Shown piece after piece: positions 1 through 8,692 of a DNA stretch of 33,238 bases. Both the position numbers and the translations under genes were made by a program. The DNA lies in assembly GCA_963578655.1 (NCBI GenBank), contig CAUZEB010000003.1, forward strand, positions 1 to 33,238, written 5' to 3'. Position 1 is the first letter of the stretch. Each line of letters opens with the position of its first letter. This DNA is from CAUZEB01 sp963578655 (lineage in GTDB: Bacteria; Chloroflexota; Dehalococcoidia; Lucifugimonadales; CAUZEB01). The notes below the pieces were generated by a model, which saw nothing but the letters and a program-made list of their open reading frames with translations, made no database searches and was not told the DNA's origin.

Positions 1-1166
1 GTCTTATGCAAAGCATCTTGCAATTTGCCTTTATTGACTCCATACGGTAGTACAGCAATCATCCTTTCAGCAACGCCTAATACACCATCATTTCTAGATT
101 CGACCGTGAGTGATCTATTTTTCACTGGTACGTCTAGAGTTTCAACAGATCTGTTGTTCCTGCCAGGTACGACCGTTCTTTCTATTTCGCCGTCATCATT
201 GATAATTCGGGTCTGAGGCGTGGAAGAAACTCCCCGCAATACTCTATCCACTACGTCGGCAACATCGGGATGAACTATTACTTTCGACCAACTTTGAATT
301 TCTACCAGAGTATCAAATGTCGGAGGAGCTCTTCTCTCCAAAACGCTCTTTTGAGTGCGTCGTCGACTGGCTTCGATATCGCCCAAGGTCACAGATTGAA
401 TCCCTCCTATTAAATCCGACAAGGTTGGGTTCATTATTAAGTTTTGAAGGGTATTACCATGTGCTGTTGCGACTAATTGCACACCACGTTCAGCTATAGT
501 TCTAGATGCGTCTGCATCCAACTCTGTCCCTATTTCATCAATGATAATAACTTCAGGCATGTGATTTTCTACCGCCTCTATCATCACTGAATGTTGATAC
601 TGCGGAGATTTGACCTGCATACGTCTCGCACGACCTATACCTGGATGGGGAACGTCGCCATCTCCAGCTATTTCATTTGACGTATCTACAATCATCACGC
701 GTTTATTCGCGTCATCTGCTAGGACACGGGCGACTTCCCGTAACATAGTAGTTTTCCCAACACCAGGCTTCCCCAATAATAATATACTTTTCCCAGACGC
801 TATAAGATCTTCAATAATTCTTACAGTTCCATACACGGCCCTACCAATTCGTAGTGTCAATCCGATAACGCGTCCGTTACGGTTGCGTATAGCAGAAATA
901 CGATGAAGGGTCCTTTCAATACCTGCCCTATTGTCTTCACCAAAGTCACCCACACGATCCATCACGTGTTGTATTTCTTCACTCGTGACCTCATTCGCAC
1001 TGAGTATAACAGTCTTATCTGAGAACCGAGCCTCAGGGAGCCTACCTAAGTCAAGGATGACTTCCAGTAGATCGCCTATATCTTCTCTGTTCCTAATCAC
1101 TCCCTGTATGTTAAGAGGTAGTTTGACAAGCAAAGCCTCTAAATCAATATCAATTCTGTCTTGCAA
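1..1166 (-). CDS. R3H-type P-loop ATPase (SpoIIIAA/Ycf45-like), C-terminus cut by window edge
   Basis: The reverse strand stays open from the window edge to about 1309 and encodes at least 388 residues of a secretion-type (VirB11/SpoIIIAA-like) AAA ATPase. Counting from a TTG at 1166, the Walker A motif GKPGVGKTT lies near residues 132-140. A Walker B-like EVIIIDEIGTE and the conserved stretches NRAGIERTLHRISAIRNR and VDTSNEIAGDGD follow. Family members in Chloroflexota and cyanobacteria end in an R3H single-stranded nucleic-acid-binding domain, which would lie off the window. There is no ATG at the 5' end. The TTG at 1166 is chosen because homologues begin roughly here (x-LEALL-x-LP), and an AGGAG lies about 14 bases upstream, which is long. 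The open frame upstream of it (Cys-rich, back to the TAG near 1309) is probably untranslated. The family is clear; the cellular role is not established. Confidence 0.82.
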   Translation of the reverse strand, partial: MQDRIDIDLEALLVKLPLNIQGVIRNREDIGDLLEVILDLGRLPEARFSDKTVILSANEVTSEEIQHVMDRVGDFGEDNRAGIERTLHRISAIRNRNGRVIGLTLRIGRAVYGTVRIIEDLIASGKSILLLGKPGVGKTTMLREVARVLADDANKRVMIVDTSNEIAGDGDVPHPGIGRARRMQVKSPQYQHSVMIEAVENHMPEVIIIDEIGTELDADASRTIAERGVQLVATAHGNTLQNLIMNPTLSDLIGGIQSVTLGDIEASRRRTQKSVLERRAPPTFDTLVEIQSWSKVIVHPDVADVVDRVLRGVSSTPQTRIINDDGEIERTVVPGRNNRSVETLDVPVKNRSLTVESRNDGVLGVAERMIAVLPYGVNKGKLQDALHK

Positions 1167-1562
1167 TTTTACGTTACGGTCTCCTTCTGTACCAATTATC
1201 TCTGTGCATAGACAATACGACCCGGTTGATTTGATTGGCGTATTATTTATGTGTCCAATTCCTCGTAGATATTCACAGACGCCGCATTCAATGATGAACT
1301 AAACCAAGATGACACTAAGCCTCACTTGCCTCGAATCATGCATCCCAGCAAAGTTTCCGAATTCACAATACTGATATGTGATAGGAGAAGCTGAAACTGC
1401 AGCTACCAGTGCGCAACGCCACGATACAGAATAAATCAATGCAGGTCACAAGTATATTTTAAAGCCGAACCCTGGTAAGAAACAAGCAAGAACTTCTTGC
1501 AAGAGTTCTACACGTATTACTTGACAAATCTTCCGAATCTAGACCCACTAACAGAGGAGTGA
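1167..1562. other. Intergenic region between pdxT and the R3H ATPase gene
   Basis: No gene is supported here. The only structure seen is the palindrome/hairpin at 1486-1509, described separately. The rest must hold the promoter of the minus-strand ATPase gene, but no convincing -35/-10 pair was recognised. Confidence 0.5.
1486..1509 (-). terminator. Possible hairpin terminator or operator downstream of pdxT
   Basis: On the plus strand GCAAGAACTTCTTGC (1486-1500) is a perfect 15-base palindrome. It overlaps a second inverted repeat, AGAACT (1490-1495) with AGTTCT (1504-1509). Read on the minus strand about 50 bases after the pdxT stop, the outer pair makes a 6-bp stem extended by further partial pairing, followed by a loosely T-rich tract (TTGCTTGTTTCTT). 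The T tract is too broken for a confident intrinsic terminator, so a protein-binding site is an equal reading. Confidence 0.35.
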
Positions 1563-2153
1563 TTAACGATAACTAGTGTTTTCAACCATCTTAAGAAAGA
1601 ATTCGTGGATTCTGGTATCTTGCGTTAATTCTGGATGAAAGGACGTCGCGAGTAAAGCATTTTGCCTTACAGCAACAGGACGACCGTCATCCAATTCAGC
1701 CAATATTTCAACACCACTACCCACTCTATCAACAACAGGTGCCCTTATAAATACAGCAACGTAAGGATCATCACCCTTTATTCCTTCAATATCAAGTCCA
1801 GCTTCGAAACTGTCAACTTGCCTACCAAAAGCGTTACGACTAACGTCTATATCCATTAACTGAAGAGGCTCTGGCCGGTGATCTGATAAGCTCTTCGCTA
1901 AGACAATCATACCGGCACACGTACCCCACATAGGCAACCCATCCTTAGCTTTTTCAGCCAACGGAGTTCTGAAATCGTAGATGTCTATCAATTGAACTAT
2001 AGTAGTACTTTCGCCTCCTGGTATTATGAGGCCATCTATACTGTTCAATTGCCATGGAAGACGAATTTCCGGAGAATCAACGCCTATATCTCCAAGCATC
2101 CTACGATGTTCCAAAAAGTCGCCCTGAATGGCTAGAACACCAATCGAAGTCAC
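1563..2153 (-). CDS. pdxT: Pyridoxal 5'-phosphate synthase glutaminase subunit PdxT
   Basis: PdxT hydrolyses glutamine and channels ammonia to PdxS in the DXP-independent PLP synthase complex in the cytoplasm. The 196-residue protein has the normal family length and a complete class I glutaminase triad: Cys79 in GTCAGM, and His173 and Glu175 in SFHPE. The PGGEST motif is at residues 45-50. The start is a GTG at 2153, one base after the TAA stop of pdxS, with a GAGG about 8 bases upstream inside the end of pdxS, so the two genes should be co-transcribed and translationally coupled. Control is expected from the divergent MocR-type regulator. Identification is near certain. Confidence 0.97.
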   Translation of the reverse strand: MTSIGVLAIQGDFLEHRRMLGDIGVDSPEIRLPWQLNSIDGLIIPGGESTTIVQLIDIYDFRTPLAEKAKDGLPMWGTCAGMIVLAKSLSDHRPEPLQLMDIDVSRNAFGRQVDSFEAGLDIEGIKGDDPYVAVFIRAPVVDRVGSGVEILAELDDGRPVAVRQNALLATSFHPELTQDTRIHEFFLKMVENTSYR

Positions 2154-2154
2154 C

Positions 2155-3054
2155 TTACCAACCTCTAACAGCTAATTTTTCTGATTCGGGCATAGTCCTC
2201 ACATCCAGGCCAGGCATAGCATCGCCAAGTCCTCTAGATACATCCGCGATAATATGAGGATCATTGTAGTGTGTAGTTGTTTTCACAATAGCCTGTGCCA
2301 TGATGTCAGGCCTTTGTGACTTAAATATACCAGACCCGACGAATACACCATCAACCCCTAGTTGCATCATCAAAGCAGCATCTGCAGGAGAGGCAATCCC
2401 ACCAGCTGCGAAATTAACGACAGGAAGCTTGCCCAACTCCTTTACTTCTTTAACTAGGTTATACGGAGCTCTTAGGTCTCTAGCAGTTGACATCAATTCA
2501 TCGTCTGACATATTCTGTATCCGGCGAATTTCCCCCATTACGGTTCTTGCATGCCGAACGGCTTCGACTATATTTCCAGTACCAGCTTCACCTTTGGTTC
2601 TAATCATAGCTGATCCTTCACCTATACGACGTAAGGCTTCCCCCAAATCACGACAGCCACATACAAATGGAACCTTAAAGTCATGTTTGTTAATATGATT
2701 ATTCTCATCTGCTGGAGTAAGCACTTCTGACTCATCAATATAGTCTACGCCTAAAGCCTCTAGAACCTGGGCCTCGACAAAATGTCCTATACGAGCCTTC
2801 GCCATTACCGGTATGGTTACCGCTTTTATTATTGCTGCGATCATAGTTGGGTCGGACATACGTGCCACTCCCCCATCTTTACGTATATCAGAAGGTACAC
2901 GTTCGAGCGCCATAACAGCACAAGCACCAGCATCTTCAGCTATTTTGGCTTGTTCGGCGGTAACAACATCCATTATAACGCCGCCCTTGAGCATTTGAGC
3001 TAATCCAGTTTTTACTCTCCATGTACCTGTCTCTGTCTTCGTATCTACAACCAT
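2155..3054 (-). CDS. pdxS: Pyridoxal 5'-phosphate synthase subunit PdxS
   Basis: PdxS builds PLP from ribose 5-phosphate, glyceraldehyde 3-phosphate and ammonia supplied by PdxT. The 299 residues form the usual (beta/alpha)8 barrel and keep the key residues: Asp29 (VIMDV), Lys86 (VMAKAR, Schiff base with the pentose) and Lys154 (RTKGEAGTG), which correspond by family knowledge to Asp24, Lys81 and Lys149 of the Bacillus subtilis enzyme. The ATG at 3054 follows a strong TGGAGG site about 6 bases upstream. A possible -10 (TACAAT, minus strand, 3079-3074) lies just upstream. It is the first gene of pdxST and diverges from the pdxR-like gene. Confidence 0.98.
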   Translation of the reverse strand: MVVDTKTETGTWRVKTGLAQMLKGGVIMDVVTAEQAKIAEDAGACAVMALERVPSDIRKDGGVARMSDPTMIAAIIKAVTIPVMAKARIGHFVEAQVLEALGVDYIDESEVLTPADENNHINKHDFKVPFVCGCRDLGEALRRIGEGSAMIRTKGEAGTGNIVEAVRHARTVMGEIRRIQNMSDDELMSTARDLRAPYNLVKEVKELGKLPVVNFAAGGIASPADAALMMQLGVDGVFVGSGIFKSQRPDIMAQAIVKTTTHYNDPHIIADVSRGLGDAMPGLDVRTMPESEKLAVRGW

Positions 3055-3092
3055 ATAACGCCTCCATTACCTTATTGTATTTTTTGCATTAC

Positions 3093-3120
3093 TATCTTAA
3101 AGATAAGTAGTTAAACTACT
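3093..3120. promoter_or_regulatory. Two abutting perfect palindromes in the pdxS-pdxR intergenic region
   Basis: TATCTTAAAGATA (3093-3105, 6-bp arms around one A) is followed immediately by AGTAGTTAAACTACT (3106-3120, 7-bp arms around one A). They lie between the putative pdxS -10 and the putative pdxR -10. The symmetry is seen directly. Operator function is inferred from position. Confidence 0.5.
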
Positions 3121-3129
3121 ATAAAATAC

Positions 3130-3178
3130 AAATGGTATAATGCAAGTACCACTTCTATGCATTTTAAAGGTACCACTT
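3130..3178 (+). promoter_or_regulatory. Putative PdxR operator: two direct repeats and one inverse repeat
   Basis: GTACCACTT occurs at 3146-3154 and again at 3170-3178, 24 bases apart start to start. A near-complementary copy, AAATGGTAT (7 of 9 matches to the reverse complement), lies at 3130-3138. A TATAAT at 3136-3141 could be the regulator's -10, so the repeats would straddle the -10, start site and leader. This would suit autorepression, while the same sites lie upstream of the pdxS promoter where an activator would bind. Direct-plus-inverse repeat operators are, as I recall, described for other PdxR/MocR regulators of pdxST. Confidence 0.65.
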
Positions 3179-3190
3179 AGAGGGATATTA

Positions 3191-4681
3191 ATGACCATGA
3201 AATCGAATACTATTTCTGTATTAAGTTTAAAACTACATCCTTCTGATTCTATCCCACTATATAGGCAACTCTACGAACAGCTTCGTAATATTATTCTTGA
3301 AGGCCAACTGCCACCCGGTACGAAGCTTCCCTCCACAAGAGCATTGTCAGATGAACTATCTATAGCACGAAATACCGTACTGAACGCATATGACCAACTT
3401 CTTGCTGAAGGGTACTTAAAAGGAAGAGTTGGTTCAGGAACATACGTAGCCTCTGAACTTCCAGACGCGTTACTTCAAGTCAGAGCAAATTCTAACCTTC
3501 CAGGGATTTTAAATAGGACCCCCAGAACTCTGTCAAGACAAGGTGATTTGGTATCTAGATCCTCAGTTAGCGAGCCGCACGACTTCGCTGTGCCTAAGGC
3601 GTTCCGCCCTGGACTTATGGCAATGAATGTATTCCCCTTCAAACTATGGGCACGTCTATGGGGACGCCAATGGAGAAGAAGGTCATTGGATTTGCTTGGC
3701 TACGGCGATCCTACAGGGTATAAGCCTCTTAGATTGATAACTGCTGAATATCTGAATGCAGCCAGGGGCATACGCTGTGATGCTGATCAAATCATTATCG
3801 TCGCTGGTTCACAGCAAGCATTGAGCATTGCAACGAGAGTGCTTTTAAACGAGGATGACGTGGTGTGGATGGAAGATCCAGGATATCCAGGAGCCTATGC
3901 AGCATTTAGAGGTGCTGGCGCACGAGTAATACCCGTACAGGTAGACCCGCAAGGCTTGAACATAGCCCACGGTGTCTCACTGGCTGATAATGCTAGACTC
4001 ATTTATGCTACACCCTCTCACCAATACCCGTTAGGTGTGACTATGACCCTCTCACGTCGACTTGAATTGTTAGATTGGTCTAGAAGATCTGATGCATGGA
4101 TATTAGAAGATGATTATGACAGCGAATTCCGTTACACAGGCATGCCTTTAGCAGCGTTGAAGGGACTAGACACGGAGGGGCGCGTGATTTACATCGGATC
4201 TTTCAGTAAAATGCTATTCCCCTCACTAAGACTGGGTTATATGGTGGTTCCTCCAGACCTAGTTGACACATTTGCGGCTACCCGAGCCTTAATAGACAGA
4301 GGCTCACCATCTCTTGACCAAGCCGTTTTAGCCGAATTTATATCGGAGGGTCATTTCGCTCGTTACGTCCGTCGAGCCCGTATGCTGTACGCCGAAAGAC
4401 AGGAAACCTTAGTTGAAGCCTCAGCTGAGAGACTAGGCGGCCTACTAGAAGTGCCTTCGTCTGATTCAGGCATGCATCTAGTAGGATGGCTACCAAAAGG
4501 ACTCGATGATTTAGTCGCCTATAAAAAAGCAGCACAGCACAATGTAGAAGCTCCCCCGTTATCAATTTACTATACAAAAACTCCAGACAGAGGAGGGCTA
4601 CTACTTGGATATACAGGGGTAAATACCTGTGAAATAAGGAATGGTGTTAACAGATTGGCTCTTGCACTTGAAAGTCCTTAG
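3191..4681 (+). CDS. pdxR: MocR-family (GntR wHTH-aminotransferase) regulator, PdxR type
   Basis: The protein has an N-terminal GntR winged helix (about residues 20-88, with LYEQLRNIILEG and LPSTRALSDEL) joined to a fold-type I aminotransferase-like domain. The PLP-binding lysine is Lys340 in GSFSKMLFPSLRLGY, and EDDYDSEFRY is also present. MocR proteins use bound PLP as an effector rather than for catalysis. Divergence from pdxST indicates the PdxR role: activation of pdxST when PLP is low and control of itself. The frame is open from an ATG at 3140, but that codon lies inside the operator. The ATG at 3191 is preferred because AGAGGGA sits 5 bases upstream, giving 496 residues, a normal length. 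The 3' end overlaps the convergent LLM gene by 4 bases. Confidence 0.88.
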   Translation: MTMKSNTISVLSLKLHPSDSIPLYRQLYEQLRNIILEGQLPPGTKLPSTRALSDELSIARNTVLNAYDQLLAEGYLKGRVGSGTYVASELPDALLQVRANSNLPGILNRTPRTLSRQGDLVSRSSVSEPHDFAVPKAFRPGLMAMNVFPFKLWARLWGRQWRRRSLDLLGYGDPTGYKPLRLITAEYLNAARGIRCDADQIIIVAGSQQALSIATRVLLNEDDVVWMEDPGYPGAYAAFRGAGARVIPVQVDPQGLNIAHGVSLADNARLIYATPSHQYPLGVTMTLSRRLELLDWSRRSDAWILEDDYDSEFRYTGMPLAALKGLDTEGRVIYIGSFSKMLFPSLRLGYMVVPPDLVDTFAATRALIDRGSPSLDQAVLAEFISEGHFARYVRRARMLYAERQETLVEASAERLGGLLEVPSSDSGMHLVGWLPKGLDDLVAYKKAAQHNVEAPPLSIYYTKTPDRGGLLLGYTGVNTCEIRNGVNRLALALESP

Positions 4682-5898
4682 GGATGCTTCGGATTCAAGG
4701 CTTTCGTGTGATCCAAACTGACTGGCGTATTAAGCTCAAACGGGCTTGAAAGGCCTAACTCTTTACCAATTTCACGCAACGCCGGAGCTACCTCTTCACC
4801 CAGCAATCTGATGCAGGTCATCGAATCCTCATGGTTAACCCTACCATGATTCGCATATAACGATAATATGGACGGACGCGTTTCTTCAAGCAGCACCTTG
4901 AGCTGTTTAATCACTTGATCAGGAGTCCCAGCAATAATACTTCCTGATGCCAACTCACTTTGATAAGTATCGTCTCTTTGCTGTGCCATGTCCCTACGTA
5001 ATTTTAGACGAGCTGCAGTAGAGCTATAGCCCGGCGGACTTATCCATTCAGGTTGACTAGCACCCATTCGCTCGCCACGCTGCATCCAGCGAAATTCTTC
5101 CCCACCCTTCAAGGCTTTCTCTTCTGTCTCAGCGACATGGCATCGAATCAAATATCCTCTTTGTTCCGGACCTGATTTGTAACCCATCCGACTAGCCGTC
5201 TCGTCATAAAGTTTCCAAATCGCTTTCGTGCTTTCTACAGTCGTATTGAGTGCCACATATGGGTAGCGATGTTCGGCAGCCCATACAATTGTCTCTAGAC
5301 TAGCCATTCCCGGAATCCATATCCTTGGATGGGGTTGCTGCAAGGGTAACGCCCACGGATTAACGACCCTAAGCTGATAATGATTTCCCTCCCACCTAAA
5401 AGGTCCTGGCTCAGACCAAATTTTCATAATGATATCATGTGATTCCTTGAATCGTTCTCTATTATATGCAGGATTGACATTGTTAGCGTATTGCTCTTGC
5501 CCTGCACCTCTAACAAATCCAGAGACGATACGTCCTCTGGATAACATGTCCAGCATAGCGATTTCCTCTGCTATCTGAATTGGATTATCTGTCACAGGTA
5601 AAGGATATCCGAGCAGCACTATCTTAATCTTCTCAGTCATACCGGCTAATACTGATGCGAATATATGAATCTTGGCTTGCATGCAGAGAGGTGTGTTATG
5701 GTGTTCATTAAGCATAATACCATCAAAGCCCACCTCCTCTGCATAAAGATATTCCTCAAGCCGCTCATTATACAACCTACTCCCCTCAATAGGATCAAAA
5801 AACTTATTGGAAAAAACGAGATTATTACGTCCGGCCTTTATTGCTTCCGTTTCAGGATATGTCGACATCGGTTGTTCGGTAAAGTACATCAGGAACAT
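4678..5898 (-). CDS. LLM-class flavin-dependent oxidoreductase (long type)
   Basis: This 406-residue protein belongs to the bacterial luciferase-like flavin monooxygenases, (beta/alpha)8-barrel enzymes that use FMNH2 or F420H2 to oxidise organic substrates. Visible family signatures are GFDGIMLNEHH near the N-terminus, EIAMLDMLSRGRIVSGFVRG in the middle, HPRIWIPGMAS, and GTPDQVIKQL near the C-terminus. The ATG at 5898 has a GGAAGG site about 8 bases upstream. It is distinct from the two shorter LLMs at 22.0 and 28.3 kb. It converges on the pdxR-like gene with a 4-base stop overlap and is preceded by over 500 bases without genes. The substrate is unknown. Confidence 0.87.
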   Translation of the reverse strand: MFLMYFTEQPMSTYPETEAIKAGRNNLVFSNKFFDPIEGSRLYNERLEEYLYAEEVGFDGIMLNEHHNTPLCMQAKIHIFASVLAGMTEKIKIVLLGYPLPVTDNPIQIAEEIAMLDMLSRGRIVSGFVRGAGQEQYANNVNPAYNRERFKESHDIIMKIWSEPGPFRWEGNHYQLRVVNPWALPLQQPHPRIWIPGMASLETIVWAAEHRYPYVALNTTVESTKAIWKLYDETASRMGYKSGPEQRGYLIRCHVAETEEKALKGGEEFRWMQRGERMGASQPEWISPPGYSSTAARLKLRRDMAQQRDDTYQSELASGSIIAGTPDQVIKQLKVLLEETRPSILSLYANHGRVNHEDSMTCIRLLGEEVAPALREIGKELGLSSPFELNTPVSLDHTKALNPKHP

Positions 5899-6440
5899 TT
5901 TACTTACCTTCCATATTCAGCTAAATGAACAAATAATTACAATCAACTAAACACGCAAACATTTTATTATCTCTGATTAGATAGACTGCTATGATATTCA
6001 TTCCACACTACCTGCAAACGAACTATATGGACTGCACGTCTACCTACTGCTCTTTCTTCAATCATTCGCTTAAAGAACGGACATCCGAACAAATTGCAAA
6101 GCACAAGTCAACTATCCGGGTCAAAGATCTCTGAGCACCGCTCTAAAGACTCACACTGAATAACTTTTAAAGGTTAGTCGCCTGTGCAAGGAAAATCAAA
6201 GTGAGGCGTTGTTTGGGCACAGGGATGCTAACACACACGCACGAATTTCTCAACGATTAACTGATACTCACATTCAAGTTTTTTATGATAAATTCTACAC
6301 GGACTCACTAACTTTTGACCACTGACACATAACCATTAAATTTACCATAAATGGCTGATTTAGTTTCGAATCTGGATTATAGCGTACGAGACAGATTATA
6401 GTGACGGTAAAATTCATACGATTACAAGATCACGATTAGT
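5899..6440. other. Gene-free region upstream of the LLM gene
   Basis: No credible coding frame or tRNA was found. It contains two overlapping inverted repeats that could form alternative hairpins: CGCCT (6179-6183) with AGGCG (6204-6208), and CCTGTGC (6181-6187) with GCACAGG (6217-6223). The region is the 5' flank of the minus-strand LLM gene, so it may hold a structured leader or operator. Nothing matches a riboswitch consensus I recognise. Confidence 0.4.
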
Positions 6441-7280
6441 CTAAAGAGGCATAAACCAGTCAATGAATTCAGATGCAACACCCTCTTCACCTTCAAAGGT
6501 TATATAACCTCTTCGTACTGACCGCATAAAAGGCAAACGAGACGTAAGGAAAAGTATGTAATCATTCGTACTAACATGAAAGGTCACTGTGGCTTTATTA
6601 TCTGTACGAGAAATGATATTGAATCCCTCACCGTTGATAACAATATCATAGCAATCCTCTGGTGAATCAGTCAGATCGAATCTGTATATTATTGGTACTA
6701 CAAGCGGTGTAGATCCTCTAAACATCATGTTTAGCCACAATTTCATGGTTCTCTTAAGAAATGATTTCGCCTGTTTTGTCAGTTGCGCTTGTCTGTTAAA
6801 ACCATACGTGATATCCCACCCATGTAACGCCAATTCCAGAATGCGATGTTCGATAAGGCGGGAGATCGGCATAACTGAACGCGTATGCCAAACGGGATCG
6901 ACATATGACTCTGGATTAAGCGATGATATTAAAGTGTTTAGTCTCCGACATGAGGTATTAAATTCAGGGAAAACGTCTTCATGATATGCGATCCTAATTG
7001 AAGTGACCCGCTCGAGATATTCTTCGCCTTTTAGATGGTGATAACCCATAGGAGGTGAGGTTTGGCCCTTAAGAGCTCTTTCAATGCTTTGATAGTTAGC
7101 TTGCGATTCTAATATTAAGTGACTTACTACATCCGCTATTTTCCATAGTTCGCATGCACTACCATAACTACTGGCATTCCGCCACACCTCATCAGGCAAA
7201 GAATACAGATAACCAGCTAAATCATTGGACAAGCTTCTTACAAGCTGAATATTGGATTGTATTCCCGCTAAGTTAGTCAT
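6441..7280 (-). CDS. MDMPI/DinB-like protein (TIGR03083-type, mycothiol-dependent maleylpyruvate isomerase family)
   Basis: The 279-residue protein has the N-terminal four-helix metal-binding layout of the maleylpyruvate isomerase/DinB superfamily. CELWKIADVVSHL near residues 43-55 matches the usual W-x-V-x-D-V-x-x-H-L helix with a metal-ligand His, and EHRILELALHGWDITYG near residues 145-161 supplies the second E/H pair. The C-terminal third (FDLTDSPEDCYDIVINGEG and GYITFEGEEG) resembles the SCP2-like C-terminal domain found in these proteins. Members of this superfamily carry out thiol- or metal-dependent isomerase or transferase reactions, but the substrate cannot be read from sequence. 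ATG at 7280 is used without an obvious strong ribosome site. It stands alone downstream of gap on the same strand, with 95 bases between them. Confidence 0.72.
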   Translation of the reverse strand: MTNLAGIQSNIQLVRSLSNDLAGYLYSLPDEVWRNASSYGSACELWKIADVVSHLILESQANYQSIERALKGQTSPPMGYHHLKGEEYLERVTSIRIAYHEDVFPEFNTSCRRLNTLISSLNPESYVDPVWHTRSVMPISRLIEHRILELALHGWDITYGFNRQAQLTKQAKSFLKRTMKLWLNMMFRGSTPLVVPIIYRFDLTDSPEDCYDIVINGEGFNIISRTDNKATVTFHVSTNDYILFLTSRLPFMRSVRRGYITFEGEEGVASEFIDWFMPL

Positions 7281-7375
7281 GTTTCAACTCTATTTTGACA
7301 GAGACACTCTCATAACTCATGATCCTTACACATTGCTATAACCTTTCAGGTGCACCGAATAAACTTATGTTGTAT

Positions 7376-8389
7376 TCAAAGCCCTTGATCAAAGAGAAAG
7401 GCCACGAGATCTGCGGTCCTGCAACTATACCCCCATTCATTATCGTACCAACCTACGACTTTTATCATGTTACCACCCATTGACATGGTGGATAAGCCGT
7501 CAATGATGCTACTATGAGGGTTCTGTTTATAATCGCTACTTACAAGAGGTTCTGTTGAATAATCTAAAATGCCTTTCAGGTAATCTGTAGACGCTCTCAA
7601 ATATGAGGAGTTGATATCTTCTACAGAAGCATTTTTACGTAAAATGGCTACAAAATCAGTTACAGAAACTGTAGACGTTGGTACTCTCAATGCCATTCCG
7701 TGAATCTTTCCATTTAATTCTGGCAAGACTAAACCCACGGCTTTGGCAGCACCTGTTGTTGTTGGAATAATATTCATAGCCGCGGCTCTGGCTCGTCGTA
7801 AATCAGAATGGCCCTGGTCTAAAATGTTTTGGTCATTTGTATAGGCATGGATGGTACTCATTAATCCACGTTCCACGCCAAATTCGTCATGAATAACTTT
7901 GACCATAGTAGCAAGACAATTTGTTGTACACGAGGCATTCGAAATAACGTTGTGCTTACCTGCATCATAATTATGTTCGTTTACACCAAGTACAATTGTT
8001 ATATCTTCCCCCTTTGCCGGGGCTGATATAATTACCTTCTTAGCACCACCACTCAGATGACCGGACGCTCGATCCGCGTCTGTGAAAAATCCCGTGGACT
8101 CTATCACTATATCAGCACCATGGTCACCCCATGGTAAGTTGGCGGGATCCCTATCCGACAAAACTTTTATACTGTTGCCATCTATAACAATGCGATTATC
8201 CTCTGCTTCAACTTTACCTGGATAGACCCCGTAATTAGTATCATATTTAAACATGTGGGCATTTGTCGATGTGTCAGTCAGATCATTTACAGCCACGACT
8301 TTCAATTTATTCGGATACCGCTCCATAATCGCTCGCAATACTTGGCGACCTATTCTTCCAAATCCGTTTATGCCTACGCCAGCTACCAT
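7376..8389 (-). CDS. gap: Glyceraldehyde-3-phosphate dehydrogenase, type I
   Basis: This enzyme catalyses NAD-dependent phosphorylating oxidation of glyceraldehyde 3-phosphate in glycolysis and the reverse in gluconeogenesis. The 337 residues match the family length. GINGFGRIGR is at the N-terminus, VNDLTD marks the NAD-type adenosine pocket (Asp36), the catalytic Cys154 lies in SNASCTTNC, and His181 in STIHAYTNDQ activates it. The C-terminal WYDNEWGYS is intact. ATG at 8389 is preceded by AAGGAGAGG. It lies on the same strand as eno and downstream of it, 303 bases away, so it probably has its own promoter. Confidence 0.97.
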   Translation of the reverse strand: MVAGVGINGFGRIGRQVLRAIMERYPNKLKVVAVNDLTDTSTNAHMFKYDTNYGVYPGKVEAEDNRIVIDGNSIKVLSDRDPANLPWGDHGADIVIESTGFFTDADRASGHLSGGAKKVIISAPAKGEDITIVLGVNEHNYDAGKHNVISNASCTTNCLATMVKVIHDEFGVERGLMSTIHAYTNDQNILDQGHSDLRRARAAAMNIIPTTTGAAKAVGLVLPELNGKIHGMALRVPTSTVSVTDFVAILRKNASVEDINSSYLRASTDYLKGILDYSTEPLVSSDYKQNPHSSIIDGLSTMSMGGNMIKVVGWYDNEWGYSCRTADLVAFLFDQGL

Positions 8390-8692
8390 CTTTACCTCTC
8401 CTTATAAGCCAAATCCTACTTCATATTTAGAGAATCAAATACATTCTATTTCTTTAGCGAACGAGTATGTACTCAAACCTCAGATAAATCATCGGTTTTC
8501 TATAGAGAACAAAAGAACCAAGTACTTAAATATCAATCTATTTTATACTGTGCTTCCACGTAGTCTCAAGTGACCACATGATTATGCCAATATGAATCCC
8601 ATCTCAACATCCATGACTGTTGGATTCTATTGGATTTCAATTAAAATGTGATTGGGTTTATCTGATGCAACTAACCACGTTAGAGAACTACA
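8390..8692. other. Intergenic region between eno and gap
   Basis: These 303 bases hold no credible gene. They should contain the end of the eno transcript and the gap promoter, but no clear terminator hairpin or -35/-10 pair was recognised. Confidence 0.4.

Noticed and set aside
931..1302. Plus-strand 123-codon frame at the left end, and neighbouring plus-strand frames
   Set aside because: They are antisense to the conserved ATPase frame, which has Walker motifs; composition is that of shadow frames.
1167..1309. Cys-rich upstream extension of the R3H ATPase frame
   Set aside because: No usual start codon lies in it, and homologues begin near the TTG at 1166.
6350..6390. T-arm-like TTTCGAATC in the region before the LLM gene as a possible tRNA
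   Set aside because: The flanking bases cannot form the 5-bp T stem, and no acceptor or anticodon arm fits.
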